A stretch of 17,841 nt of DNA from DATEAV01 sp964513155 (GTDB taxonomy: Bacteria; Chloroflexota; Anaerolineae; Anaerolineales; E44-bin32). Made by a program: the position numbers and the translations under genes. Of this stretch, positions 7,870 to 15,007 are shown one piece after another. Under the pieces are notes generated by a model that saw only the letters and a program-made list of their open reading frames with translations, did no database searches and had not been told where the DNA came from. The stretch lies in NCBI GenBank assembly GCA_964513155.1, contig CAZEMA010000049.1:1-17841 (forward strand), given 5' to 3'. Numbering within the stretch: the stretch's first letter is position 1; every line of letters starts with the position of its first letter.

Positions 7870-8973
7870 TCAGTACAGAAGGACGGAAATCAAGAAGAAC
7901 ATGATGGCGATGAACGCCACGACGACCAGAAACGACAGGCATCCCACCAGAATCCACTTCGCCGTCGAGTAGCGGGGCAGAGGCCCCACGATCTCGGGGA
8001 CGCGCCGCGCGATTCGCGTGCTGGTCTTGTCTAGGCGGACCGCGCCCTCCTCGGCCGCCATCTGGACGCGTTCCTGCAGGCGCGGCAGGTTCTCCTTCAG
8101 CCGAGGCAGGCTGTCTTTCAGGCCTTGCTGCAGCGCAGGCAGGACATCCGAGGCCCGGAGGGAATCGTCCTCAGCGATCTCTTCCACGGCGTAGAACGCG
8201 TCCGCCCCATCCGCTTCGGGGTCGACCCAGAGCCCGCGCACCAGCGGGCCCGTTGGCACCAGTGGTAGATCGACTCCCTCCACGAAGGGGGGAACCCGTG
8301 CCAAGGACTGCCCCCCAGCAGCGTTGTCCTCAAAGGCCGGTAATGTCGCCGCGCCCGGCACCGCAGAAGCTTGCGGCTGGACCGGACGGGTCAGGCATTC
8401 GACCAGGGTCGCAATGTCCTCCTCGTCCATGATCACCTCGGATTGGAGGAGGTTGGCGGCAAAGTGCTCCACACCGTCAGACATGACGATCCGTGCCTTC
8501 GGGTTGGCTGTATCGACATGTGTGAGGGGGTTGGCCAGCACCAGGACGGGCTCCACTTCCGGTACCCCGAAGCCTCGTTGGTGGAAGTACCCGAGCAACG
8601 CCTCGGCCATCGAGAGGACGGCCTGCACCAGGTTGGGCCGCACCCGCCTGAACTTGCGTAACGTGTTGTCGTAGGTCAGCCACTCGCCTTCCTTGGCCCG
8701 ATAGATTCCTTTGATCGGTGTCACGACAATGGCCCGGACCCCCTGCGGGCTGAGCATGACCATGGGGATCTCCATCTCGGTCCCTGGCAGGACCAGGTTC
8801 CGAATCAGGACATGGTCGCTCCCGAGGACGGTCCCCAACCGGTCCTTGACGGCGGTCTGGGCCTCCATTTCGTTGTACCACTGGAGTCCATGGCGAAGCG
8901 TGCCGCGAGCGCGGTTCTGCAGGCTGATCGCGCCGCTTTCGTCGCGGAACTCCGAACGCTCAACAACCTCCAT
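7870..8973 (-). CDS. Tail-anchored protein with a degenerate NERD-like domain
   Basis: I do not recognise a named family with certainty. The 367-residue product has an N-terminal region (about 33-160) whose pattern resembles the nuclease-related NERD domain: a conserved GTVLG turn, a beta strand with LSPQGVRAIVV, then KGIYRAKEGEW and a helical segment. The residues expected for catalysis are missing: the Asp of the EID strand is Pro (MEIPMVML), and the ExK of the next strand reads VVTP. An acidic, Pro/Ala-rich linker follows (about 205-275), then an amphipathic helix with repeated LPRLKENLPRLQE. One transmembrane segment at about 340-367 runs to the C-terminus, so the protein is likely tail-anchored with its bulk in the cytoplasm. 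ATG 8973 is chosen because AGGAG (8983-8979) lies five bases upstream; GTG 8979 would overlap that site. It is probably the first gene of an operon with the glycosyltransferase and rnhB. Confidence 0.75.
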   Translation of the reverse strand: MEVVERSEFRDESGAISLQNRARGTLRHGLQWYNEMEAQTAVKDRLGTVLGSDHVLIRNLVLPGTEMEIPMVMLSPQGVRAIVVTPIKGIYRAKEGEWLTYDNTLRKFRRVRPNLVQAVLSMAEALLGYFHQRGFGVPEVEPVLVLANPLTHVDTANPKARIVMSDGVEHFAANLLQSEVIMDEEDIATLVECLTRPVQPQASAVPGAATLPAFEDNAAGGQSLARVPPFVEGVDLPLVPTGPLVRGLWVDPEADGADAFYAVEEIAEDDSLRASDVLPALQQGLKDSLPRLKENLPRLQERVQMAAEEGAVRLDKTSTRIARRVPEIVGPLPRYSTAKWILVGCLSFLVVVAFIAIMFFLISVLLY

Positions 8974-9162
8974 ACTCACTCCTGACCACCCCTAGGAAGA
9001 CGGTCGCCTCGGGAATGGGTCGCCTGGAAGACTTCGCCCTTACGCCGGCGACCCTCCCTTCTCCTGAGCCCGGCAGGCAGGTCAGCCGCAACGCGTCAAA
9101 TGGCCGGAGCCAGGCAATGGGCGGACGCATCGCGCTGGGCTTCCCGTCTGCGTCGCCTCAAG

Positions 9163-9190
9163 ATTATAAGTCACTCTCTAGCACGGACAA
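9163..9190 (-). promoter_or_regulatory. Promoter of the NERD-like / glycosyltransferase / rnhB unit
   Basis: On the minus strand, TTGTCC (9190-9185) is followed after 16 bases by a perfect TATAAT (9168-9163). This predicts a start near 9157 and a leader of about 180 bases before the ATG at 8973. Confidence 0.55.
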
Positions 9191-9552
9191 GGAGAGACCC
9201 CCCGGGATGGGAAGAATGGATTACCCCGAGCTTGGCACCCGCCCGCCTGCCCTACGCCCATCCCATGCCGCAGGTGGGCCCAGGCATCGGGCCTCCTGCC
9301 TGCCAACGACCTCCTTGGACCGGCCCGGAACCCAGTACGGCGAGGGCAGATCTTCCACCCCCCGAAGCCGGCCGGGCTTGTCCCACCCACCGCCGGGCTG
9401 GATTGATACCCTTGGGGGCACTCCCAGCAACGACCGCGTCTGAGTTACCAGCGGGAGGAAGGAGGAAACCCCGCCTCGCGTGAGCGGGTCGTCCCCAATG
9501 CCAGACACGGTGATTGCCCCCACCCATGCGCCTAACAGCGACATCTTCCGGC

Positions 9553-9558
9553 TATAAT
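9553..9558 (+). promoter_or_regulatory. Putative -10 box (TATAAT) of nfeD
   Basis: A perfect TATAAT overlaps an in-frame ATG (9557), as at the histidine kinase gene. The -35 region is not recognisable. If used, the message begins near 9565 with a very short leader that still includes AGAGG (9566-9570) ahead of ATG 9578. Confidence 0.4.
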
Positions 9559-9577
9559 GGCGGGTAGAGGTGCAGGT

Positions 9578-10891
9578 ATGGGGCGAAGATGGGTCGTTTT
9601 GACGTGGTTGATTCTCGGACTGGTGGCGCAGCCGTTTCCGGCGGCGACGGCCCAGGGGGAGAGGCAGGTGTTCGTCCTCACGGGCTCGGGCCCGATCACC
9701 CCGGCTATGGCCGAGTACCTTGACCGCGGCCTGGCCCGGGCGGAACGGGAAGGGGCCGAGGCCGTCATCTTCCAACTGGACACCCCCGGCGGCGCGATTG
9801 ACACGATGAACCGCATGGTGCAGTCCATCCGGGGCAGCCTGGTACCGGTCGTGGTGTACGTGGCGCCCAGGGGCGCCATGGCCGCGAGCGCCGGGACGAT
9901 CATCACCCTGGCCGGCCATGCCGCCGCCATGGCGCCCGAGACCGCCATCGGCGCCGCCAGCCCGGTGGGCGGCCAGGGCGAAGATCTCGGCGAAACGATT
10001 GCGGCCAAGGAGAGGGAGATCCTTAAAGCGACGGTGCGAAGCCTGGCCTCCAGGCGTGGGGAAGCGGCGATAGCATTGGCCGAAGCTGCCATCGATGAGG
10101 CACGAGCCGCCTCGGCGGAAGAGGCCCTCCAAGCCGGGATGATCGACTTCATCGCCAACGACCTCACCGGCCTCTTAACGCAACTGGACGGCTTCACGGT
10201 TGAGCTCGCCACCGGGCCCTATACGCTGCGCACAGCGGGCGCGGCGGTGGTACAGGTGCCGCAGAGTCTCATCGAACAATTCCTGCAGACTCTGACGAAT
10301 CCCAACATCGTCTTCCTGTTGCTGACCATCGGCGTGCAGGCGCTGCTCATCGAGCTCTCGAGTCCGGGAGGCTGGGTGGCCGGCTTCATCGGCGTCGTCT
10401 GCCTGGCCCTGGGCATCTACGGTCTGGGCATTCTGCCGGTCAACTGGTTCGGCCTGGTAATCCTGGTGACCGCCTTCGTCCTCTTCATCGTGGACATCAA
10501 AGCACCCACCCACGGCGCTCTGACGGCCGCCGGCGTAGCGTCCTTTGTCATCGGTGCCCTGGTGCTGTTCAACTCGCCTGGCACGCCGTCGTTCCAGAGG
10601 GTGTCGATCCCCCTCGTCGTTGGCACCGGGATCGTAACGGCCGCCTTCTTCTTTGTGGTCCTCACCTTCGCTATTCGCGCCCAGCGTCGCCCGGTGGTAG
10701 CGGGCGTTGAATCGCTGGTAGGGCGCATTGGGGAAGTCCGCAGCGACTTGGCGCCGACGGGTATGGTCCAGGTCGCAGGAGAGTTGTGGTCAGCCGAAGT
10801 CGAGGCCGGCTCGGAGACGATCCTCGCCGGCCGCCGGGTCGAGGTGACTGGCGTCGAGGGGCTGCGCCTGCACGTGCGCCCCAAGGGCTGA
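9578..10891 (+). CDS. nfeD: Long-form NfeD membrane-bound serine protease (ClpP class)
   Basis: The product is 437 residues. A signal peptide or first TM segment (about 1-27, WVVLTWLILGLVA ending near ATAQG) precedes a ClpP/SppA-like protease domain at about 30-215. That domain has APRGAMAASAGT with the nucleophile Ser104 (codon 9887-9889) and a probable general base Lys144 in IAAKEREIL, the Ser-Lys dyad described for Pyrococcus PH1510. About four to five TM segments follow (about 235-365), then a C-terminal NfeD OB-fold domain (about 375-437, from GRIGEVRSDLAPTG). Family members cleave the C-terminus of stomatin/SPFH proteins and take part in membrane quality control. The usual stomatin gene is not next to it here. 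ATG 9578 is chosen over ATG 9557 because AGAGG lies seven bases upstream and 9557 falls in the TATAAT box. Confidence 0.92.
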   Translation: MGRRWVVLTWLILGLVAQPFPAATAQGERQVFVLTGSGPITPAMAEYLDRGLARAEREGAEAVIFQLDTPGGAIDTMNRMVQSIRGSLVPVVVYVAPRGAMAASAGTIITLAGHAAAMAPETAIGAASPVGGQGEDLGETIAAKEREILKATVRSLASRRGEAAIALAEAAIDEARAASAEEALQAGMIDFIANDLTGLLTQLDGFTVELATGPYTLRTAGAAVVQVPQSLIEQFLQTLTNPNIVFLLLTIGVQALLIELSSPGGWVAGFIGVVCLALGIYGLGILPVNWFGLVILVTAFVLFIVDIKAPTHGALTAAGVASFVIGALVLFNSPGTPSFQRVSIPLVVGTGIVTAAFFFVVLTFAIRAQRRPVVAGVESLVGRIGEVRSDLAPTGMVQVAGELWSAEVEAGSETILAGRRVEVTGVEGLRLHVRPKG

Positions 10892-11293
10892 TCGCCCGAT
10901 CGCCCCGCCGTTGCCAGAAGTCGTCAGGGTAGGGTCCGCGCCAGGGTAGGCATGGAATAGGCACGGCGACAGCACAACGCTGGATCGCTTCGATGGTCCC
11001 CAGCGTGCGATCGCCTCCCTCGGGAGGCGATCGTCTTGTGGGAACACGGCATTGGAGGCGCCGGTCCGCCTGCCGCCTCATGCCGCTAGCCCGCGGCCAG
11101 GCTTCCTCCACCAACGGAGCACATCCCGCGGCCCTCAGTACGAGGCCCCGCTGAGACTCCTTCCGGACTCTGCCAGGCCAGCCGGAAAGAGCAGGCCACG
11201 GCGGGCCAGCCATACCTGGACAAGACCCGGGCAGCCCAGCCCTCACCCACCGCCACAGGATAGGTGAGGGGGTCCGCGCGCCCGGCAAGAATG
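10892..11293. other. Intergenic region between nfeD and the cupin gene
   Basis: About 400 bases between convergent genes. The first half holds the compound hairpin at 10977-11033. A weaker hairpin at 11240-11270 has 8-bp arms CCCTCACC/GGTGAGGG and a 15-base loop; it lies just after the cupin stop on the minus strand but has no T-run. I see no gene in 11041-11239. Confidence 0.5.
10977..11033 (+). terminator. Compound hairpin, likely nfeD terminator
   Basis: Two stems lie back to back. The first is ACGCTGG (10977-10983) with CCAGCGT (11000-11006). The second is CGATCGCCTCC (11008-11018) with GGAGGCGATCG (11023-11033), 11 bp with a 4-base loop. It is followed by TCTTGTG, a weak T-rich tail, 117 bases after the nfeD stop. 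Both stems are symmetric, so the structure could act on either strand. Confidence 0.55.
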
Positions 11294-11674
11294 CTAGTGG
11301 TGCTCGGCGGCCTCAGCTTCGGCCTTGGTCTTGTGCACCGTCCCATCCGGATGCTGCGGGGGCGTGTAGATTGTGTACAGCTTCAAGGGTTTGGTCGAAG
11401 AGGTGTTGATCACATTGTGATAGGTGCCCGCGGGTACCACCACAGCGTCACCATCTTTGGCCGTGTGTTCTTCCTTGCCATTGAAAACGAACTTGGCAGT
11501 ACCTGCCTCGATCCGGAAGAACTGATCCACAGCCGGGTGTACTTCGTTGCCGATTTCCTCGCTCGGCTGCAAGCACATGACCACGAGCTGGCTGTACTTG
11601 CCGGTGAACAGAACCTGGCGGAAGTAGGTGTTCTTCAGCGTTGCCTTCTCAATGGGTCCAACGTAGCCAGTCAT
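11294..11674 (-). CDS. Small single-domain cupin protein
   Basis: The product is 126 residues, one conserved beta-barrel. Motif 1 reads EIGNEVHPAVDQFFRIEAG, giving probable metal ligands E44, H46 and Q51, and motif 2 reads PAGTYHNVIN with H86. Members of this group are annotated only as cupin-domain proteins; some related proteins act on sugars or small organic acids, but the substrate here cannot be inferred. The C-terminus is charged (KTKAEAEAAEHH). ATG 11674 follows a GGAGGGAG ribosome site by nine bases. It is a single gene, divergent from the FHA gene. A TAAAAT hexamer at 11743-11738 on the minus strand is a weak -10 candidate without a clear -35. Confidence 0.88.
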   Translation of the reverse strand: MTGYVGPIEKATLKNTYFRQVLFTGKYSQLVVMCLQPSEEIGNEVHPAVDQFFRIEAGTAKFVFNGKEEHTAKDGDAVVVPAGTYHNVINTSSTKPLKLYTIYTPPQHPDGTVHKTKAEAEAAEHH

Positions 11675-11813
11675 TGTCTAAGACTCCCTCCTCATGTCGT
11701 GTAACCTCGGGCCAACGGATCAGCCCCTATCGGCCCCATTTTACCCTCTCCACGAAGTATACGGCAGGTTAGAAGGCAATCTTGGGAGCCGGCAGCGCCG
11801 GCGTACGATATCT

Positions 11814-11867
11814 CCTTCAAGGGCAGTCCGGCGCAACCTCCCGCTGGTAGGTGCCCTCAGTTGAAGG
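11814..11867. ncRNA. Nested hairpin, possible structured RNA or regulatory element
   Basis: An outer stem CCTTCAA (11814-11820) pairs with TTGAAGG (11861-11867). Directly inside it GGGCA (21-25 of this line) pairs with TGCCC (11852-11856), with TCAG bulged. An inner helix CCGGC (11828-11832) can pair with GCTGG (11843-11847) using one G-U pair. An alternative inner pairing ACCT/AGGT also exists. It lies upstream of the FHA promoter, so it would be transcribed only from another start, or read on the minus strand as leader of the cupin gene. It matches no riboswitch class that I can name. Confidence 0.3.
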
Positions 11868-11989
11868 CGCTTACCTGCCCAGATTAGGCTCAGCGGCCTT
11901 GAGACAGGAGGAAGGGGAGAATCTCATCCTTGCCGCCCTTCTGGCCCGACCCTTGCATCCATCTCCTGCATCATGCACGGGTACCATGT

Positions 11990-12018
11990 TTGACTTGGCT
12001 TGACAGTGCATGTACACT
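11990..12018 (+). promoter_or_regulatory. Sigma-70-type promoter of the FHA gene
   Basis: TTGACT (11990-11995) and TACACT (12013-12018) are separated by 17 bases. The predicted start near 12025 gives a leader of about 27 bases that includes the ribosome site at 12039-12046. Confidence 0.65.
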
Positions 12019-12038
12019 ACTCGGCGAGGCGAGCTTTC

Positions 12039-12046
12039 AGGAGGAG
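12039..12046 (+). promoter_or_regulatory. Ribosome binding site that fixes the FHA start
   Basis: AGGAGGAG lies a few bases before ATG 12052 and rules out the in-frame upstream ATG at 12010, which overlaps the promoter -10. Confidence 0.8.
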
Positions 12047-12051
12047 AACGT

Positions 12052-12687
12052 ATGTCACCGGCGTCTTTCCACTTGGTCGTTCGCACCGGTCCCAATCCAG
12101 GTATGGCGTTTGAGCTCGTGCGCGACGTGACGGTCCTGGGACGGGATGTGGGCAATGACATCGTCCTGGGCGACTCGGAGATCTCCCGCCAGCATGCCCG
12201 GCTGACCCGGACGCCGGGCGGGTACGTCCTGGAAGACCTCGGGTCGACCAACGGCACGTTCATCAATGGGGAACGGCTGGCCGCGCCGCGGGTGCTCAAA
12301 CCAGGCGACATGGTCGGGCTGGGGGAGAACGTCACCGTGATGTTCGACGCCATCTCCCCGGAGGCTGCGGCGACGGTGATGGGCCAGGCCGCTCGCGGCC
12401 CCGCTGCCCCGCCTGCACGGGGAGCCTATCCACCCCCGCCGGCCCAGCGGGCAATCTATCCGCCTCCGCAGCAGGCCGTCTACCCACCTCCCGCCGCAGG
12501 CGTTGTCCCACCCATGGCAGCGGCCGCCCCTCAGGCGCAACCCAAGAGCTCCAGGACGCCACTCATCCTCGGCTGCGCCGTACTGGCCGTGGTTGCGATC
12601 TGCTTCGTGCTCGGCTACTTGTTCGCTCCCTGCGAATGGCTGTTGCCCGTCGGCCGACTCTTTGGGCTGACCTATTGCGCACCCTAA
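12052..12687 (+). CDS. FHA domain protein with Pro-rich linker and C-terminal membrane segment
   Basis: The 211-residue product begins with a forkhead-associated domain (about 5-100) that binds phosphothreonine peptides. The key residues are present: G30-R31 in LGRDVGND, S45 and H48 in SEISRQHAR, and N67/N72 in DLGSTNGTFINGE. A Pro/Ala-rich linker (about 120-175) carries repeated YPPP units spaced about nine residues apart. One TM segment (about 178-201, LILGCAVLAVVAICFVLGY) follows with a short tail. The FHA domain is probably cytoplasmic and the protein membrane-anchored. Such proteins usually work with Ser/Thr kinases, but no kinase lies in the window. It appears monocistronic, with its own promoter and terminator. 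Confidence 0.88.
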   Translation: MSPASFHLVVRTGPNPGMAFELVRDVTVLGRDVGNDIVLGDSEISRQHARLTRTPGGYVLEDLGSTNGTFINGERLAAPRVLKPGDMVGLGENVTVMFDAISPEAAATVMGQAARGPAAPPARGAYPPPPAQRAIYPPPQQAVYPPPAAGVVPPMAAAAPQAQPKSSRTPLILGCAVLAVVAICFVLGYLFAPCEWLLPVGRLFGLTYCAP

Positions 12688-12725
12688 ACCGACTTCCAAC
12701 GCTCAAGCGACCCCCCGGTGATCCC

Positions 12726-12750
12726 CTGGGGCGGCTCTAAGCCGCCCCAG
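12726..12750 (+). terminator. Hairpin after the FHA gene
   Basis: An 11-bp perfect stem, CTGGGGCGGCT (12726-12736) with AGCCGCCCCAG (12740-12750), closes on a 3-base loop. It is enclosed by a second short stem AGCGAC (12706-12711)/GTCGCT (12750-12755). No strong T-run follows, so termination may be partial. Confidence 0.55.
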
Positions 12751-12820
12751 TCGCTCTGTGCCCTCTGGCCGCCGGGACGCCCGTCTCTGCGGTGCAGGTG
12801 GAATCGCTCCCAGGAAAGAA

Positions 12821-12843
12821 GAAGGCCGGCGATGCCGGCCTTC
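12821..12843 (-). terminator. Intrinsic terminator of the five-TM protein gene
   Basis: On the minus strand a 10-bp stem GAAGGCCGGC/GCCGGCCTTC with a 3-base loop is followed by TTCTTTCC. It lies 28 bases after the stop at 12872. Confidence 0.7.
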
Positions 12844-12871
12844 GCATGGGGCTTCCAACGCCAGGAGTCGC

Positions 12872-13984
12872 TCACCCTCCCGCCCCTCCTGCAAGGACCG
12901 GCGGCTGGCAAGCCTCCAGAATTACAGGCAGGCTGCCGAAGAACCGGCACTCAAAGGCCTCACCGTCAGCGCCCACCCCGTCCAGCAACACGACCGATCC
13001 CATCTGCGCGGTCACCTCGACCTGCGGCCTCTCCCCAATCTGCCGGCGCCTGGCCTCGATCCAGCGCTGAGATTCCGGCGTCATCTCGATGTCGCAAGTC
13101 TCTCCCTCCGCGTCGTGGCCTGCCAGCAAGCAGGTGAAGCCGTCGACATAGATGGGATCGGTCGGCTGGCAGTAGGTGGCCTGCCCCGCCACGAGGATGC
13201 AGCGAATCCAGCCCCGGTCGACCTCGATCTCCACCCCCACACTGACGATGCTCGGATCGTAGGACCCAACCATCACTCGACGGGGCTCCGATAGCATTTC
13301 CTGGACTGGGTTGAAAGCCCCCAGATGCATCTCCAGAGCCTCCTCGCGGCTGATCCCCACTTCCCTTGCCGTCATCGCCAGCCGGATCAGGGCAACGACA
13401 TTCTCCTGGGGCTCGCGCAGCTGTCGGTTGTTGGCGTTGGCAAGCCCTCCTGCGGTGATCATGAAGGGGATGCAGCTTGCCAGGGCGAGGCCCCGCGAGA
13501 TGCGCGAAACCGAGGACTGGGCGTGGTCCAGCGCCATGATCTCGAGCAGACCACCGAGGCCTATGGTCGCCGCCACGAGGACACTGTTCACGGTCGATCG
13601 GGCATGAGCGAGTTCGACCACGGGGTAGATGACGATCCCCTCGAAACGAGGGTTCAACCATCCGATCAGCCGGTTGAAGCCCTGGAACGGCAAGTAGGCC
13701 GCCAGCCAGCCGAAGGCCAGCCCGGCCAGTGCCCAGCCGACTAGGCCGACCAGGCTGCGATCGAGGGCGGCTACCACCCAGCCAACGGCACCCCCCACGA
13801 TCAGGCAGAAGACCGTCCCGACGACAAACTTGAACCAGGGACAGTAGCTTGCGACTCTGGCGAGGGAGACGGCGTCCCATCCCCAGGTGACCAGGGCGAA
13901 GGCCAGCCCCGACAGGAGGCCAAAGAGCAATCCATCCAGGCGGCTCCGACTACGCAACCCAACATCCACCGGTTGTGCATTCAT
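12872..13984 (-). CDS. Unknown membrane protein with five TM segments and a six-Cys C-terminal domain
   Basis: I do not recognise this 370-residue protein. Five hydrophobic segments are visible, at about 17-37, 50-73, 77-99, 135-155 and 165-190, the last ending in TAGGLANANNRQL. A soluble region of about 180 residues follows. It contains six cysteines, in the contexts WIRCILV, ATYCQPT, GFTCLLA, GETCDIE, AFECRFF and LEACQPP. With an odd number of TM segments this domain would probably lie outside the membrane and could form disulfides, but I have no family match. The start ATG 13984 has only a weak GGGGA site before it. The gene stands alone, convergent with the FHA gene and 195 bases after coaX. 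That gap (13985-14179) has no supported feature beyond a weak hairpin near 14150. Confidence 0.75.
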   Translation of the reverse strand: MNAQPVDVGLRSRSRLDGLLFGLLSGLAFALVTWGWDAVSLARVASYCPWFKFVVGTVFCLIVGGAVGWVVAALDRSLVGLVGWALAGLAFGWLAAYLPFQGFNRLIGWLNPRFEGIVIYPVVELAHARSTVNSVLVAATIGLGGLLEIMALDHAQSSVSRISRGLALASCIPFMITAGGLANANNRQLREPQENVVALIRLAMTAREVGISREEALEMHLGAFNPVQEMLSEPRRVMVGSYDPSIVSVGVEIEVDRGWIRCILVAGQATYCQPTDPIYVDGFTCLLAGHDAEGETCDIEMTPESQRWIEARRRQIGERPQVEVTAQMGSVVLLDGVGADGEAFECRFFGSLPVILEACQPPVLAGGAGG

Positions 13985-14179
13985 AGAGATCCCCGCGGGC
14001 CCGTCTGCTCAGATTGAGCGCAATATCCCGCCCCGCAGTTTACCACCCGAGGCAGGAGCCGGTTCACCGACCTGCTCCGACGATCCGGATGGAGCGTTGG
14101 CTCTCTTGCGCAGTTCACGCCCGACCCATGGCACATCAGGCCTGGTAGCCATCACCCCATAGGCGTGATCCACGCATCC

Positions 14180-14944
14180 TCAATGGTTCATCTCCCAGAT
14201 GATCCTCAGCCCGTCAAGCGTCAGCCAGGGGGCGACGATCTCGATCACCTTCGTTTCAGCGGAGACGATCTCGACCAGGCCGCCCGTGCCGATGACCTTC
14301 ATCTTTGGTCCCAGCTCAGCCCGGAACCGGGCGACCATCCCCTCGACCAATCCCACATACCCGAAGAGAAGGCCCGATTGCATGGCGTGCACCGTATTGC
14401 GGCCAATGGCCGATGGCGGCCGGGCAAGCTCCACTCGAGGCAGCTTGGCCGTCTGCTGGAACAGAGCCTCGGCCGCGATGCCAATCCCCGGTGCGATGGC
14501 ACCCCCAAGGTAGTCCCCCTCGGCTGAGATGGCGTCGAAGGTCGTGCCGGTGCCGAAGTCCACGATGCAGGCCGGGCCGCCATACAGGCGCTGGACCGCA
14601 GCTGCATCGACGACGCGGTCGGCGCCGACCGCCTTCGGGTCTTCATAGCGGATGCGGACGCCGGTCTTGACCCCGGTGTCAACCACCAGTGCCCGCTGCC
14701 CCAGGTACTTGTCGCAGGCGGAGAGGACCGTGCTGGTGAGCGGGGGCACCACAGAGGCCAAGGCGATCCCTTCGATCTCGCCCGGCGCGGTCCTGGCATG
14801 CTCCAGCAGCCCCAGAAGCTGCAAGCCGTACTCGTCGGGCATCCGTTCATGTGCCGTCGCCAGCCGCCACGCAGTCATCAGCTCCTGGCCGCGGTAGAGG
14901 CCGAGGGTGATGTTGGTGTTACCGATATCGATCGTGAGCAACAT
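14180..14944 (-). CDS. coaX: Type III pantothenate kinase
   Basis: CoaX phosphorylates pantothenate to 4'-phosphopantothenate with ATP, the first step of CoA synthesis; type III enzymes need a monovalent cation and are not inhibited by CoA. The 254-residue product is of normal length. It has the phosphate-1 motif MLLTIDIGNTNITLGL with D6, GADRVVDAAA with D109/R110, IVDFGTGTTFDAI with D129, and GGAIAPGIG at 148-156. The frame is open far upstream; ATG 14944 is fixed by AGGAGGT six bases before it. It is last in the pan cluster, 61 bases after panC, with an inverted repeat in that gap. Confidence 0.95.
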   Translation of the reverse strand: MLLTIDIGNTNITLGLYRGQELMTAWRLATAHERMPDEYGLQLLGLLEHARTAPGEIEGIALASVVPPLTSTVLSACDKYLGQRALVVDTGVKTGVRIRYEDPKAVGADRVVDAAAVQRLYGGPACIVDFGTGTTFDAISAEGDYLGGAIAPGIGIAAEALFQQTAKLPRVELARPPSAIGRNTVHAMQSGLLFGYVGLVEGMVARFRAELGPKMKVIGTGGLVEIVSAETKVIEIVAPWLTLDGLRIIWEMNH

Positions 14945-14950
14945 AGGCGC

Positions 14951-14957
14951 ACCTCCT
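14951..14957 (-). promoter_or_regulatory. Ribosome binding site of coaX
   Basis: AGGAGGT on the minus strand lies six bases before ATG 14944 and decides this start in a frame that stays open for 420 more bases. Confidence 0.85.
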
Positions 14958-14983
14958 CGAGCAGATCCCCAACCGGTCATAGC

Positions 14984-15007
14984 AGGGGCGCAATGCGGTG
15001 CGCCCCT
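14984..15007 (-). repeat. Inverted repeat overlapping the panC stop codon
   Basis: Arms AGGGGCGCA (14984-14992) and TGCGCCCCT (14999-15007) form a perfect 9-bp stem with a 6-base loop. The panC stop TAG (15008-15006) is part of the minus-strand TAGGGGCGCA arm. It resembles the repeat at 16806-16853 in sequence and placement. Confidence 0.8.

Larger units (their letters stand above)
8974..9577. other. Divergent intergenic region between the NERD-like gene and nfeD
   Basis: About 600 bases hold no gene I can support. The open frames here lack ribosome sites and recognisable motifs, and one overlaps nfeD antisense. It contains a minus-strand promoter (9163-9190), a plus-strand -10 box (9553-9558) and a hairpin at 9017-9054 in the minus-strand leader, with 8-bp arms GGGTCGCC/GGCGACCC and a 22-base loop. 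A second short inverted repeat, GACGCA (9124-9129) with TGCGTC (9149-9154), also lies in the leader. Confidence 0.5.
11675..12051. other. Divergent intergenic region between the cupin and FHA genes
   Basis: About 377 bases. It holds the FHA promoter (11990-12018) and the nested inverted repeat at 11814-11867. No coding frame is supported: the minus-strand open frame that overlaps the 3' part is antisense to the FHA gene. Confidence 0.5.

Noticed and set aside
9221..10132. Minus-strand open frame of 303 codons opposite nfeD
   Set aside because: It is antisense to the conserved protease domain and carries no motif of its own.
11828..11856. Resemblance to the SAM-I/SAM-IV riboswitch core (GGCGCAACC ... 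GGTGCC)
   Set aside because: The long kink-turn arm between P1 and the core is absent, and no methionine or SAM gene follows.
12010..12051. In-frame upstream ATG for the FHA gene
   Set aside because: It overlaps the -10 element, and the strong ribosome site fits only ATG 12052.
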